In this document: positions 33,016-40,948 of the stretch, piece by piece
Numbering within the stretch: the first letter of the stretch is position 1
How the letters are laid out: every line of letters starts with the position of its first letter
From: Myxococcota bacterium
GTDB taxonomy: Bacteria; Myxococcota; UBA727; JAHDBA01
Length of the DNA stretch: 44,474 nucleotides
Direction of reading: 5' to 3'
Assembly: GCA_020630615.1 (NCBI GenBank)
Contig: JAHDBA010000022.1
Location: 1 to 44,474 of the forward strand
Position numbers and translations under genes: made by a program
Notes under the pieces: generated by a model
Databases searched by the model: none
What the model was told of the DNA's origin: nothing
Seen by the model: only the letters and a program-made list of their open reading frames with translations

Positions 33016-35328
33016 TTAAAACTGAATGCCCGCTGTTGTTTGAAAGGTGTAAGCCCATTTCGCATCGAGAAAAAGTCCATTGACTCGGTTTCCACCACCA
33101 AAGTCACGACCGAGAGAAGGATCGTCAGGGTCTCGAGCGTGATCGAGGCCTGAAAAAGGTAGTAAAAATCCAGCCTGAAACATCAAATAAAAGCCATCTT
33201 CGGTTCCAAAATACATGGAGCCGTCGAGCTCAAAACCGAGCGAGTTTGCAAGACCTGGGGTGCTATTCGTATAAATTGCATGTGAATAGATGCCGTCGAG
33301 GCGAGCGCCTATTCGGTCGGTTAAATGATACGCAATGTGTGGTTTGATGTAGAATGAATCGGTCACGGTGCCGAGTATCTCACGATAGAGGATGAGATCG
33401 ACGATATAATCTGGGTCAAAGCGAAAGTTTGTAACATCGTTATCGACACCCAGGCAATCACCATCATCATTGCTGCTTAGACATTCACCGTATTGAAGAC
33501 CGTCCGCATCTCCTGATTTGGGTTGGCTGTTGTACTGAGGCCGAATGCCGAAGCCAGGTGCACTGTCTCCCGATGCAATACCGAAATCGAGACCGAGAAC
33601 GAGCCTATCATCGAGCAAGCGATACGAACTTTCAAGAGCCAAGCCACCTTGTAATACCCATAAGTCCTGTGCTCCCTCAACGGTGTTGAGGTTATCGTCA
33701 AGTGCTTGAAGTCCTTGCGATTCAGAACCGATACGGCCAGTTCCTTTGATCGAACCGATAATGCCGACGCCTTCAGCTTCAAGTTCGAATGCACCCTTCG
33801 CATAACGAAACCAAAGTGAGAAAAGTCCAGCACTGGCATTGCGACGAATGATATCTTGCACTGTTGGCGCACTGCCCGGTGCACCTGTTGCGGTCCATGT
33901 TGGTAGTGCGTAGTCTTGGTACCGATATTCACCCAAAAGTCCGGCATTCCATCGAGACTTTTCACTGCCGCGCCCTTTTGCCCATGTTTCATCATCATCT
34001 TTGCGGAGCAACTCAAGTGTTAGCGAGTGAACGTCGTCGCTTGGGTCAAGATTGTAACGTTGCCCAAGTTCGTTGGCGCTAAACATTGCCGCGTACTCCC
34101 AATTGCTTGAAAGTGCATCAGCGCCAAGGCCGGCACCACCACCACGCCCATAAGGCCCCGACGCAACAATTTGATAGGCAAGTCCGAGCTCTAAGGGACC
34201 AATCAAGGTCGAGAACTTCAGTTGGTCTGCCGTATCGCCAAAGTCATTATCAAGACCATTGCCACCATTTCGAAGGATACCAAGACCCCATTGAAGAGGC
34301 ATTCGACCAAACTCAAAGCGTCCAAAAGTTGTGTTCACATCACCCCACACACGTTGCACGCGGACGCTATCCCAGACAGCATTGGAACCCGCTTGAGGCG
34401 GAAGTGCTGTTTCTGTAAAAACGGGCATCGGGTTGCCCAGGGCATTCTGAAAGCCTGGCCGCGTACTTCCTGTTGAGCCCAAAACCAAGTTGTCAAAAAT
34501 GTCCACAGTCGAGTGAATGCGGATGTCTTCTGAAATGTTTAAGGTTGGTGTTAAACGCAAGCGCATATTCATTGATTGAAGTCTAGAAGTCGAGCCGGCA
34601 TCCTCGCACACATGCCCAGGGAAATCATTGGGTTGATTGGGTACGTCGTCATCATCGGCGCATCCTTCATAACCGTTAAAGGGGAAGTAGCGTGTTGGGG
34701 GAGGAACCAATGATGTGCCGCGCCCGCGTCGACCATCTGAATGTGTAAAAGTTGGATCATAGGTGCCCAAATCCAAGCGATTAAAAATGTCAAAACGCAA
34801 TCGATAATACCCGTGAATATCAAGAAAGTTCATTCTTGGGCGAACAACGCTAAGCCAACTTTCTGGTTCCCAAGCCTCATTACGTTTTTGTTCCTGTCGT
34901 TCTGCCTCGATGCCTCTTGCAATTTCAGACTGAATCCAAGTCTTCAACTCCGGATCCTTTGAAGGATCCAACTTCGAAGTAGACCCATTCGCTTCCTCTG
35001 CCAAGGACGGGAACACAGCGTTTTGCATGGTGTTTTTTACGTCCCTTCCTTCAGTATTGACCACAGCCACTGGGTCTTCCTGGGGCTCACCACTTTTCTC
35101 AGCTCCTGTTGATTCCTTTTGGGATACGGGTCCACTTTCACTGGATTTGGGCACGGCATTTGTTGCAACACTGTCATCTGTGAAAGACTCCTCGCTCTCT
35201 GTTGCGTTTGCATGTAAAGGCCCTAACACGAGTAGTAGAGAGACAAGCGTACCAACAGCTTGCGCCTGACCTGGAATAGAGCGCATACTAAAACGTTGAC
35301 TGAAGGTACCAATATTGAACTGTCGCAT
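33016..35328 (-). CDS. Outer-membrane beta-barrel protein, TIGR04551-like
   Basis: A 770-residue exported protein. A signal peptide (hydrophobic core VGTLVSLLLVLGP, cleavage after ANA) is followed by a Ser/Glu-rich spacer and a short helical segment. From about residue 150 there are alternating amphipathic strands typical of a porin: INRLDLGTYD-like turns, SRLQSMNMRLRLTPTLNISE, RFEFGRMPLQWGLGIL and many others. The chain ends in Phe (TTAGIQF), the usual recognition signal for barrel assembly. The phrase LTPTLNISEDIRIHSTVDIF (broken) and the DNLVLGST motif recall a barrel family known from Myxococcales, which I remember as TIGR04551, but I could not check. The start ATG has GGAG eight bases upstream. 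A divergent sigma factor gene lies upstream; the amidohydrolase lipoprotein gene is downstream and possibly co-transcribed. Confidence 0.86.
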   Translation of the reverse strand: MRQFNIGTFSQRFSMRSIPGQAQAVGTLVSLLLVLGPLHANATESEESFTDDSVATNAVPKSSESGPVSQKESTGAEKSGEPQEDPVAVVNTEGRDVKNTMQNAVFPSLAEEANGSTSKLDPSKDPELKTWIQSEIARGIEAERQEQKRNEAWEPESWLSVVRPRMNFLDIHGYYRLRFDIFNRLDLGTYDPTFTHSDGRRGRGTSLVPPPTRYFPFNGYEGCADDDDVPNQPNDFPGHVCEDAGSTSRLQSMNMRLRLTPTLNISEDIRIHSTVDIFDNLVLGSTGSTRPGFQNALGNPMPVFTETALPPQAGSNAVWDSVRVQRVWGDVNTTFGRFEFGRMPLQWGLGILRNGGNGLDNDFGDTADQLKFSTLIGPLELGLAYQIVASGPYGRGGGAGLGADALSSNWEYAAMFSANELGQRYNLDPSDDVHSLTLELLRKDDDETWAKGRGSEKSRWNAGLLGEYRYQDYALPTWTATGAPGSAPTVQDIIRRNASAGLFSLWFRYAKGAFELEAEGVGIIGSIKGTGRIGSESQGLQALDDNLNTVEGAQDLWVLQGGLALESSYRLLDDRLVLGLDFGIASGDSAPGFGIRPQYNSQPKSGDADGLQYGECLSSNDDGDCLGVDNDVTNFRFDPDYIVDLILYREILGTVTDSFYIKPHIAYHLTDRIGARLDGIYSHAIYTNSTPGLANSLGFELDGSMYFGTEDGFYLMFQAGFLLPFSGLDHARDPDDPSLGRDFGGGNRVNGLFLDAKWAYTFQTTAGIQF

Positions 35329-35446
35329 GCGTATAACTCCAAGATTGAGCGCAAGAATATTACGCGAGAAGATCTAAAGAGTGTTAGAGGTTTTCGGGTA
35401 CACACACAATATGTGATTTCCCCCAGATCTCGAATTCAGGTTGAAA

Positions 35447-35460
35447 AACTTATATAAGTT
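35447..35460. promoter_or_regulatory. Perfect 14-base palindrome in divergent promoter region
   Basis: AACTTATATAAGTT reads the same on both strands. It lies between the divergent outer-membrane barrel gene and sigma gene, about 120 and 135 bases from their start codons, a normal place for an operator. Such AT-rich palindromes can also be part of a -10 element. Confidence 0.45.
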
Positions 35461-35593
35461 AGGTGTTTATTGCTTTTCCATCCAAATAGTCTCACAAAAG
35501 TCAACTTTATCCTACCTTTCGCGCAACTTTCCTGCATGTCGGACGATAACTCACTTGAGAACTTTGACGTGTGTAAGCTCTGGAGGGGGAACA

Positions 35594-36262
35594 ATGCACA
35601 ACAACCCAAAACTACTAAAAGCCTATCGTGCCGGAAAATCTGAAGCCTATGAAGTTTTGTACCACGAGTTTAAAGCTCCTTTAGAGCGAATGCTTCGCAA
35701 GGGATTCGCTTTCTCAAGCCGTGGGCGGTTGTGTTCCTATCAGGGTGTTGCTAGCGAATTTGATTTGGACGGTCTTGTTCAGGAAACGTTTTTGCGTGCT
35801 TTTTCTGAAAGTGCTCGCAACGGGTATGATGGCGAAAGGCCTTTTCGAAACTATATTTTCTCCATTGCCAAACATCTTGTTTTGCGGAGTTATCACCGAA
35901 AAGAGAGGCTTACGAAAGCGGAACTGACGCAAGATGCGTGTGATGCCATCACTCTCAAGGCACCGGGTGCATTTGAACGTGCAGGTGAGCTCTCGGCGGA
36001 GCACGACTTGCGAGAACGAGAGATTGGTGAGCTTATGCGCTCCTACGTTGCCAGCTTGGATTGTGAAGAAAGAAGTTTTTTTGCGCTAAGATTTTCGAAA
36101 GGTTTAACACAGCAAGCGACTGCAGATGAAATGCAGGTGACCCGTGCGCGCATCAAGCTACTCGAAAAGCGGTTGCGAGCAGACCTTTTGGCGTACCTTC
36201 GAGACCAAGGATACTTTCAAAGCTATACGCCCCAACCGCGGTGGACCCGCAAGGTCGCCTAG
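35594..36262 (+). CDS. Sigma-70 family (ECF-like) RNA polymerase sigma factor
   Basis: A 222-residue transcription initiation factor. Region 2 contains DLDGLVQETFLRAF and PFRNYIFSIAKHLVLRSYHRK, the standard ECF core-binding and -10 recognition sequence. An insertion of about 25 residues precedes it. Region 4 carries LTQQATADEMQVTRARIKLLEKRLR as a helix-turn-helix (broken here as ATADEMQVTRARIKLL). The start is the ATG with GGAGGGGG a few bases upstream; the open frame extends 51 codons further but without a site. No anti-sigma factor gene is adjacent: it is divergent from the barrel gene and convergent with a serine hydrolase gene, so its regulator is elsewhere. It may be controlled through the palindrome at 35447-35460. 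Confidence 0.9.
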   Translation: MHNNPKLLKAYRAGKSEAYEVLYHEFKAPLERMLRKGFAFSSRGRLCSYQGVASEFDLDGLVQETFLRAFSESARNGYDGERPFRNYIFSIAKHLVLRSYHRKERLTKAELTQDACDAITLKAPGAFERAGELSAEHDLREREIGELMRSYVASLDCEERSFFALRFSKGLTQQATADEMQVTRARIKLLEKRLRADLLAYLRDQGYFQSYTPQPRWTRKVA

Positions 36263-36279
36263 TTAAGGTTGTGAACTAC

Positions 36280-36328
36280 CGATGAACCCAAGAGTGCCGA
36301 CCCTTATGAGGCACTTGTTCATCGTTTT
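36280..36328 (+). terminator. Terminator after the sigma gene
   Basis: A long two-part stem (CGATGAAC with GTTCATCG, and AGTGCC with GGCACT) encloses an 11-base loop and is followed by TTTTGTG on the plus strand. It lies 18 bases after the sigma stop codon and overlaps the stop codon of the convergent hydrolase gene. The internal bulges weaken it slightly. Confidence 0.6.
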
Positions 36329-37458
36329 GTGTGCTTAAAGGCTTTGAGCAGGGCATCTGAAGCAAGTCGATGGAGTGTTTGACGAAACTCAAGTGTTTCG
36401 TTTTTCGAGTTCTCGTTGGGTAGGAGCACGTTGGATAAAAGGACGAAATAAGCGCAGCGCCCATGAAAACAAGGGTCGACCCACAAGGAGGTTCCGGTAA
36501 AACCAAGATGGCCAAAGGTCTCTCGACTTAACACCCCGCCGGTCGTTCCTGCGGGGCTCGCCCGGTCAAAATAGAAAGGTCGAGATCTCGGCTTGTTTGA
36601 ATCAACCCCATCACACGACCTCGACACCCGATCACGCAAGTTGAGTGTATGGTTTGTTACGAATGTTTTTGCCCATTGTGTGACGCAATCAAGAGTTCCG
36701 AAAAGTCCTGCATGGGTGCTCACACCATCGATCGCATAGGCGTTCATATCGTGAACTTCACCGTGAACGAGGCGATTGCGAATAGAGCAGTGTGCGCTGG
36801 GGAGGACATGGGATCGGAGTGGTACTGATTTGGTTTGCGAGCTGGTACGAAAATGAAGCTTTGAGCTGGGCACATATTGGTCCCGTAATTCAATGAACAG
36901 CGTTTCTAGCGGCATTTCCAATTTGGATTCTAGCCACCAGCGTAAGGCTAAAAAGCCGCAATCCGAATAGTGTGTTTCATGGGGAGGCTTAGAGGGTTGA
37001 ATGGACGCAAGTACTTCGTAAAGTCGTCTTGTGCTCTTCTTTGGACTCAATGCGTAACCCTCAGATTCAATCACGTTATAAAAAGGAAACCATGCAGGTA
37101 GACCTGCACGATGTTGTAGCACTTCTCCAATTGTGGTCTCTGGCCAAAAAGGAAAAGGCTTCGAGGTATACCCTTGTGAGTCCATCTCAAGAGCGTGCTC
37201 TACCCACAAAGGCGTCGCGATAATTTTTGTTAAAGAGGCAAGATCAAAGAAATGCCCGTGGGCAATCGCATTGCTTCTAAGATCGTGACCTGCAAAGAAT
37301 GTGTAAGCGATATCGTTGCTGATAGGGCTTGCTGACACAGGGATTCGCGTCGGGTCATCAATTGTTCCAAAGGCAAAAGCGATGCCAGTCGCGGTACCCT
37401 TGGCAATTGCTCCATCCATGAAGTCTTGAATTTTAGAAGAGTGCTGTACGGAACTCAA
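36319..37458 (-). CDS. Class C beta-lactamase-fold serine hydrolase
   Basis: A 379-residue serine hydrolase of the beta-lactamase/penicillin-binding-protein superfamily (CubicO/AmpC-like). The nucleophile motif SLTK lies at 75-78, the YxN-type motif is YSD at 164-166 (Asp in place of Asn) and the third motif is HLG at 317-319. The segment VHDMNAYAIDGVSTHAGLFG is characteristic of the branch containing esterases and D-amino-acid-acting enzymes. No signal peptide is evident, so a cytoplasmic role such as handling peptidoglycan fragments is likely. Its start overlaps the stop of the LD-carboxypeptidase gene by four bases (ATGA type), implying co-translation. The Asp in YSD is a deviation from the consensus and could change activity. 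Confidence 0.88.
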   Translation of the reverse strand: MSSVQHSSKIQDFMDGAIAKGTATGIAFAFGTIDDPTRIPVSASPISNDIAYTFFAGHDLRSNAIAHGHFFDLASLTKIIATPLWVEHALEMDSQGYTSKPFPFWPETTIGEVLQHRAGLPAWFPFYNVIESEGYALSPKKSTRRLYEVLASIQPSKPPHETHYSDCGFLALRWWLESKLEMPLETLFIELRDQYVPSSKLHFRTSSQTKSVPLRSHVLPSAHCSIRNRLVHGEVHDMNAYAIDGVSTHAGLFGTLDCVTQWAKTFVTNHTLNLRDRVSRSCDGVDSNKPRSRPFYFDRASPAGTTGGVLSRETFGHLGFTGTSLWVDPCFHGRCAYFVLLSNVLLPNENSKNETLEFRQTLHRLASDALLKAFKHTKR

Positions 37459-38429
37459 GAGAGTGCTCCTTCTTCGTCGATGAGGTTGAGCCCGTGAGTT
37501 TTGAGTGTTGCTTTGCTATTCGCAAGTTCCAAGTCAACGTACGCACCAACTGGAAGCGCGTGATTGTCTGCAATATGGCCGAAAGGAAATCCAAAAGCGA
37601 TTGGAAGGTGGGGGAAGGCATTGTGCGCAAGAGCAACCACACTTTCGTAGTACTTTGCCTGCTTGTGTTGCGCTTTGCCGGGTTGATTTTTTCCGCTTAG
37701 AGGTTGTGTGAATGCACCCAAAAGTAGTGCGGAACTATTCCTAAACACCTCGGCATGCGCTAGCTGAGTGAACATGCGGTCGACTTTGTAAAGGGGTTCA
37801 TTGATTTCTTCGACTGCGATAATGACATCGTCAAAGTCAGGCATCACCGGCGTACCGAGCAGATGGCACACGACGCATAAGTTGCCGACAAAAATCCTTT
37901 TCTTTTTTAGCGTCATCGGCGAACGCGTTAACGCGTGACCGAATTGGGAGATCACATTGTGACAAGGACCAAGAAGCTTGAAGAGAGCGGTTCGGGCTTC
38001 ATGCGAAGAGGTCGCAAGAGTGGTGATTAAAGGGCCATGAATACCTATTTGTCCAGCATTGAAACGGTGAGCATGCAAGGCTGTAATATCCGAAAACCCG
38101 ACGAGTGCCGCTTGTCCATGTTGCAAGGCGTTGAACTCGAATGGCTTTGCAAGATTCAGTACACGTGTTGCACCGTATCCACCCCGAGCACACCAAACCA
38201 GATTGGACTCTTCGAGAGCTTGAACTAAAGTTTGGAGCCGCCAATGATCACTGCCTGCAAGATACTCGAAGTTTTCGATAGAAGGCGTTTGAGTTCGATG
38301 CTCATCACTACGCTTTATCGTATGAAAGTCGTGCGCCTTTAAAAGAGAAACTCCGACACGAATCTTCGATTCATTTGAGCGTCCACAAGGGCTTACGATT
38401 TGAATTTTTAAAGAAGTCCTGGGTGCCAT
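37455..38429 (-). CDS. Murein tetrapeptide LD-carboxypeptidase, S66 family
   Basis: A 324-residue serine peptidase that removes the terminal D-alanine from cytoplasmic murein tetrapeptides during cell-wall recycling. The conserved elements are WCARGGYGATRVL (79-91), the nucleophile in GFSDITALH (Ser113), the catalytic Glu in IAVEEINEPLYKVDRM (Glu207 or Glu208) and the His in FPFGHIADNH (His285). Length matches E. coli LdcA (about 304). No signal peptide is visible. It is the first gene of a pair with the serine hydrolase, and the four-base overlap suggests the two act on the same muropeptide pathway. The ribosome site is weak (AAGAG). Confidence 0.92.
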   Translation of the reverse strand: MAPRTSLKIQIVSPCGRSNESKIRVGVSLLKAHDFHTIKRSDEHRTQTPSIENFEYLAGSDHWRLQTLVQALEESNLVWCARGGYGATRVLNLAKPFEFNALQHGQAALVGFSDITALHAHRFNAGQIGIHGPLITTLATSSHEARTALFKLLGPCHNVISQFGHALTRSPMTLKKKRIFVGNLCVVCHLLGTPVMPDFDDVIIAVEEINEPLYKVDRMFTQLAHAEVFRNSSALLLGAFTQPLSGKNQPGKAQHKQAKYYESVVALAHNAFPHLPIAFGFPFGHIADNHALPVGAYVDLELANSKATLKTHGLNLIDEEGALS

Positions 38430-38478
38430 ATCGTACTCTTAGCACATTGCGATCGAGAGGTTGAATCGGGGAACGTTT

Positions 38479-38679
38479 TTATTCGGCTGGGAACTGAGCG
38501 GGTACGTCACCTTCAAGAGTGTCGCCGGGATATGTCAGCAGCCTGTACATATATACCCAAGTTTCTAGATCATTCATTCCACTCTGCATAGCGCTATCGA
38601 CGAGCTGATATACGGAAAGGGTGCTCTTTTTAGGTGATGTATATTGAGGACTTTTGATATTTGGTTTTCGTTTTTTCAT
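38479..38679 (-). CDS. Small basic hypothetical protein
   Basis: A 66-residue protein with a basic N terminus (MKKRKPNIKSPQYTSPKK) followed by a helical stretch (QLVDSAMQSGMNDLETWVYMYRLL) and an acidic tail ending VPAQFPAE. I do not recognise it. It lies between the LD-carboxypeptidase and delta-prime-like genes on the same strand. Only a weak ribosome site (TGAAG) precedes the ATG. Codon and amino-acid composition look protein-like, but a 66-residue frame in this size of gap could be chance. Confidence 0.4.
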   Translation of the reverse strand: MKKRKPNIKSPQYTSPKKSTLSVYQLVDSAMQSGMNDLETWVYMYRLLTYPGDTLEGDVPAQFPAE

Positions 38680-38941
38680 GCAATGACTTCAGCAAGAAGA
38701 GTGCCAATTGTTTTTTGGTTGTATTGTTTGGCTCTATTGGCATTCACCCAAAAATTTGCGTGTTTAACCTTTTAATATCTCGGCTATTTGTACTCGTATA
38801 ACGATTTTAAGGCCTCTAAGAATTTCAGAGAGCGTGCTGTCGCCAACTCCACGAAGGCAAAGAAAACCTTTCAACGAGATTGTTTCTGTTTCAAAACAAA
38901 GAATTGCACGTCGATCGCATCTCTTCAGGATTTTAAATCAC

Positions 38942-39646
38942 TCAGTCTTCATTGATAAGGTCTTGGAAAGCCTTTGCGCCAATGTAGTGCGGTATCGTTT
39001 GGAAGAGCCGTCGATAGCGCAAGAGATTTTGTTGAAACTCAAGGTTGCTAAGGTTTTCATCTCGGCCGGACTGAATCAGCATTTCGAGTGCATCGTGTCC
39101 ACTCCGTTTACGTTCGGACATTTCACGGGATGTTTTTGTGTTATCACAAGCATCGTTCAAACCACCCGCATCAGAGAGCGACGCATGAGGTCCATGCGGA
39201 TGCCCTTGCGGTGAGGGGACCCGAATGATGGCAAGCCTTGAGCGTAATGTTGAGATGATGCTTCTTGGCGAAGGGGCGGTCATAAGCCAAAGTGTATTGC
39301 TGGGGAGCTCTTCCAAAGTCTTTAGAAGGGCATTCGAGCATAGGTTGCTTAGACGTTGTGCGCTGGGAATAAATACGCAGCGTCGAGACCTTTCACTCGA
39401 ATGCATACGAACCTTTCGAAGGAGTTCGTGGATATCGGCCAATCGGGGGGAACTTTCACCCACGACACCTTCATTAAAAATATCCTTGTCGCAAGCACAG
39501 AGTTGTACCTCACCAAGTGTGTTCGACCATTCCCGCAGAAGCGATAGTGCTTTATCGTACGTGTGATCGGTCTCGCCTGTTAATAGAATCGGTTGATGGG
39601 AATTTTTAAAAACAGATTGAGTGAACACTCGTGGGCTCCAATGCAT
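38942..39646 (-). CDS. Short DNA polymerase III delta-prime-like protein
   Basis: A protein of about 234 residues related to the delta-prime subunit of the DNA polymerase III clamp loader (HolB family). The signature SNALLKTLEELPSNTLWLMTA matches the sensor 1 region of delta-prime/DnaX, and the following LRSRLAIIRVP is the expected continuation. The normal Walker A site is replaced by LLTGETDHTYDKAL, so ATP binding is lost, as also happens in delta-prime of many species. The protein ends about 100 residues short of E. coli HolB, lacking most of the C-terminal collar domain, and it contains a Gly/His/Pro-rich insertion (PSPQGHPHGPHASL). The start was set at ATG; TTG at 39706 extends it by 20 residues. 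Confidence 0.78.
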   Translation of the reverse strand: MHWSPRVFTQSVFKNSHQPILLTGETDHTYDKALSLLREWSNTLGEVQLCACDKDIFNEGVVGESSPRLADIHELLRKVRMHSSERSRRCVFIPSAQRLSNLCSNALLKTLEELPSNTLWLMTAPSPRSIISTLRSRLAIIRVPSPQGHPHGPHASLSDAGGLNDACDNTKTSREMSERKRSGHDALEMLIQSGRDENLSNLEFQQNLLRYRRLFQTIPHYIGAKAFQDLINED

Positions 39647-39916
39647 AAAGGGACAGAGTTGCGTAAATAGAAAATTAAAAACGTGACGAAGGATGACGAA
39701 ACGCAACTGTGCCCGCGTATTTGCTTCACTGTCCGTTGAACTATATCAGGAGCCAAGCAATTTCAAATCAAAAGCGGGGCTGCTCTAAGTGCTTGAAAAT
39801 ATGAAGTAAAATGAGGCCGAGACGTTTGTTACCCGACAAGCCACAAATGCAAAGTTTTACTAAGTGTCCTATTTTGATTGGCTTTTGTTGCGTTCAAAGA
39901 CATTAGTCGACGCTGA

Positions 39917-39945
39917 ACCTGTTTTACGAGACGATAAGAACAGGT
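39917..39945. promoter_or_regulatory. Inverted repeat upstream of the histone-like gene
   Basis: ACCTGTT and AACAGGT are separated by 15 bases. It lies 52-80 bases before the start codon, so it may be an operator or a leader hairpin. Confidence 0.4.
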
Positions 39946-39967
39946 GAAGAGTTTCTTCATTTTCAAT

Positions 39968-39981
39968 AAACCCAAGGGTTT
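39968..39981. promoter_or_regulatory. Dyad abutting the ribosome site of the histone-like gene
   Basis: AAACCC and GGGTTT, with AA between, end two bases before GGAG, the ribosome site. The loop is too short for a stable hairpin, so a protein-binding site or DNA-level dyad is more likely. Confidence 0.3.
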
Positions 39982-39996
39982 AGGAGCAGTTAAATA

Positions 39997-40773
39997 ATGG
40001 CGAGTTCAGAAAAAGTTTTTCGAGCGGGAGTCAAGCGAGAGCTTGGGTGGCTCTACTACCTCGATAAGAACTGTAATGTCGCGCGCACCAAAATGGTCCG
40101 CGGCGGTCAGAAAAAAAAGAAGAGTGATAAGCCTGAAGTGGTCGTGAAGACAAATATCGAAAGTCGAGAAGACAACTTTCTCTATTTCATCGATAAAGAG
40201 GGCGATGTTTCAAGAACTAGAATGAGCCGTGGGGGCACGGCACGGAAAAACAAACGGGGTAAGAAAGTGGCTAAGAAAAAAGTAGCGAAGAAGAAGACAA
40301 CCAAGAAAAAAGCGACACGTAAAAAAGTAGCAAAAAAGAAAGTTGCAAAGAAGACGACGAAGAAGAAAGCTACACGTAAGAAAGTAGCGAAGAAAAAGAC
40401 AACGAAGAAGAAAGCGACACGTAAAAAAGTAGCGAAGAAGAAAGTCGCAAAGAAGACAACGAAGAAGAAAGCTACACGCAAGAAAGCGGCGAAGAAAAAG
40501 ACAACGAAGAAAAAAGCGACACGTAAGAAAGTAGCGAAGAAGAAGACAACCAAGAAAAAAGCGACACGTAAGAAAGTAGCGAAGAAGAAGACAACCAAGA
40601 AAAAAGCGACACGTAAGAAAGTAGCGAAGAAAAAGACGACAAAGAAGAAAGCAACACGTAAAAAAGCAGCGAAGAAAAAGACTACCAAGAAAAAGACGAC
40701 CAAGAAAAAAGCGACACGTAAGAAAGTAGCGAAGAAAAAGACGACACGTGCAAAAGCGAAGCGTCGGAAGTAG
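39997..40773 (+). CDS. Histone-H1-like Lys/Ala-rich repeat protein
   Basis: A 258-residue, extremely basic DNA-binding-type protein. The N-terminal 90 residues carry two copies of a short motif: GWLYYLDKNCNVARTKMVRGG (broken: GWLYYLDK..NVARTKM) and FLYFIDKEGDVSRTRMSRGG, each a small beta hairpin with Arg-Gly-Gly. The remaining 160 residues are nearly only Lys, Ala, Thr, Arg and Val, made of nine full units of TTKKKATRKK(V/A)AKKK, two carrying an extra VAKK, plus one partial unit. This composition is that of eukaryotic linker histone tails and of bacterial nucleoid proteins such as Hc1 and AlgR3-type proteins, so it probably compacts DNA or binds RNA. GGAG ten bases upstream is the ribosome site. 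A terminator follows. Confidence 0.9.
   Translation: MASSEKVFRAGVKRELGWLYYLDKNCNVARTKMVRGGQKKKKSDKPEVVVKTNIESREDNFLYFIDKEGDVSRTRMSRGGTARKNKRGKKVAKKKVAKKKTTKKKATRKKVAKKKVAKKTTKKKATRKKVAKKKTTKKKATRKKVAKKKVAKKTTKKKATRKKAAKKKTTKKKATRKKVAKKKTTKKKATRKKVAKKKTTKKKATRKKVAKKKTTKKKATRKKAAKKKTTKKKTTKKKATRKKVAKKKTTRAKAKRRK
40297..40740 (+). repeat. Tandem 45-base coding repeat
   Basis: The histone-like gene contains 45-base units coding TTKKKATRKKVAKKK. There are nine full units and one 15-base partial unit; two of the units carry a 12-base addition (VAKK). Near-identity of several units at the DNA level suggests recent expansion, and copy number is likely to vary between strains. Confidence 0.9.
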
Positions 40774-40798
40774 AAGTGCGCGACAGATTCAACGAAAG

Positions 40799-40822
40799 AG
40801 CGTCCCGATGGGCGCTTTTTTT
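40799..40822 (+). terminator. Intrinsic terminator after the histone-like gene
   Basis: AGCG-T-CCC pairs with GGG-CGCT (one bulged T, loop GAT), followed by seven T residues including the last stem base. It starts 26 bases after the stop codon. Confidence 0.8.
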
Positions 40823-40841
40823 GTGTTGGATTTGCGAGGAG

Positions 40842-40859
40842 TGCACCCATTCCGGTGCA
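40842..40859. other. Short dyad upstream of the pilus genes
   Basis: TGCACC and GGTGCA flank a six-base loop. It sits between the terminator and the pilus promoter region, about 90 bases before the pilD start, so it could be an operator. Confidence 0.3.
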
Positions 40860-40898
40860 GGGAAAAATCAATGCTAGCCTCGAATAGACGTGAAGCGC

Positions 40899-40928
40899 AT
40901 ACCAATGCTACAGTTTGTAGTGTATAAT
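40899..40928 (+). promoter_or_regulatory. Possible promoter of the pilus gene cluster
   Basis: A perfect -10 hexamer TATAAT (40923-40928) ends 20 bases before the pilD start codon. The -35 position (about 40900) holds a weak match to TTGACA, so an activator may be needed. Confidence 0.45.
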
Positions 40929-40948
40929 TAACCGTAAAGGGGAATCGA

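Larger units (their letters stand above)
39647..39996. other. Intergenic region upstream of the histone-like gene
   Basis: About 350 bases without a convincing gene. It holds an inverted repeat ACCTGTT...AACAGGT (39917-39923 and 39939-39945) and a tighter dyad AAACCC-AA-GGGTTT directly before the ribosome site of the next gene. No clear -35/-10 pair was found for either gene. Confidence 0.5.

Noticed and set aside
35441..35593. 51-codon upstream extension of the sigma gene at 35594
   Set aside because: Upstream TTG lacks a ribosome site, whereas the ATG has GGAGGGGG; it would also place the start codon before the palindrome.
38834..39214. 126-codon plus-strand frame
   Set aside because: Antisense to the delta-prime-like gene, which has the family motif; no ribosome site.
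19945..39940. Shared CGATAA promoter element seen upstream of several genes
   Set aside because: This hexamer occurs by chance about 20 times on both strands of a window this size, including inside genes, and the flanks do not match.
40182..40871. 229-codon minus-strand frame rich in Phe/Val/Leu
   Set aside because: It is the antisense reading of the Lys-rich coding repeat.
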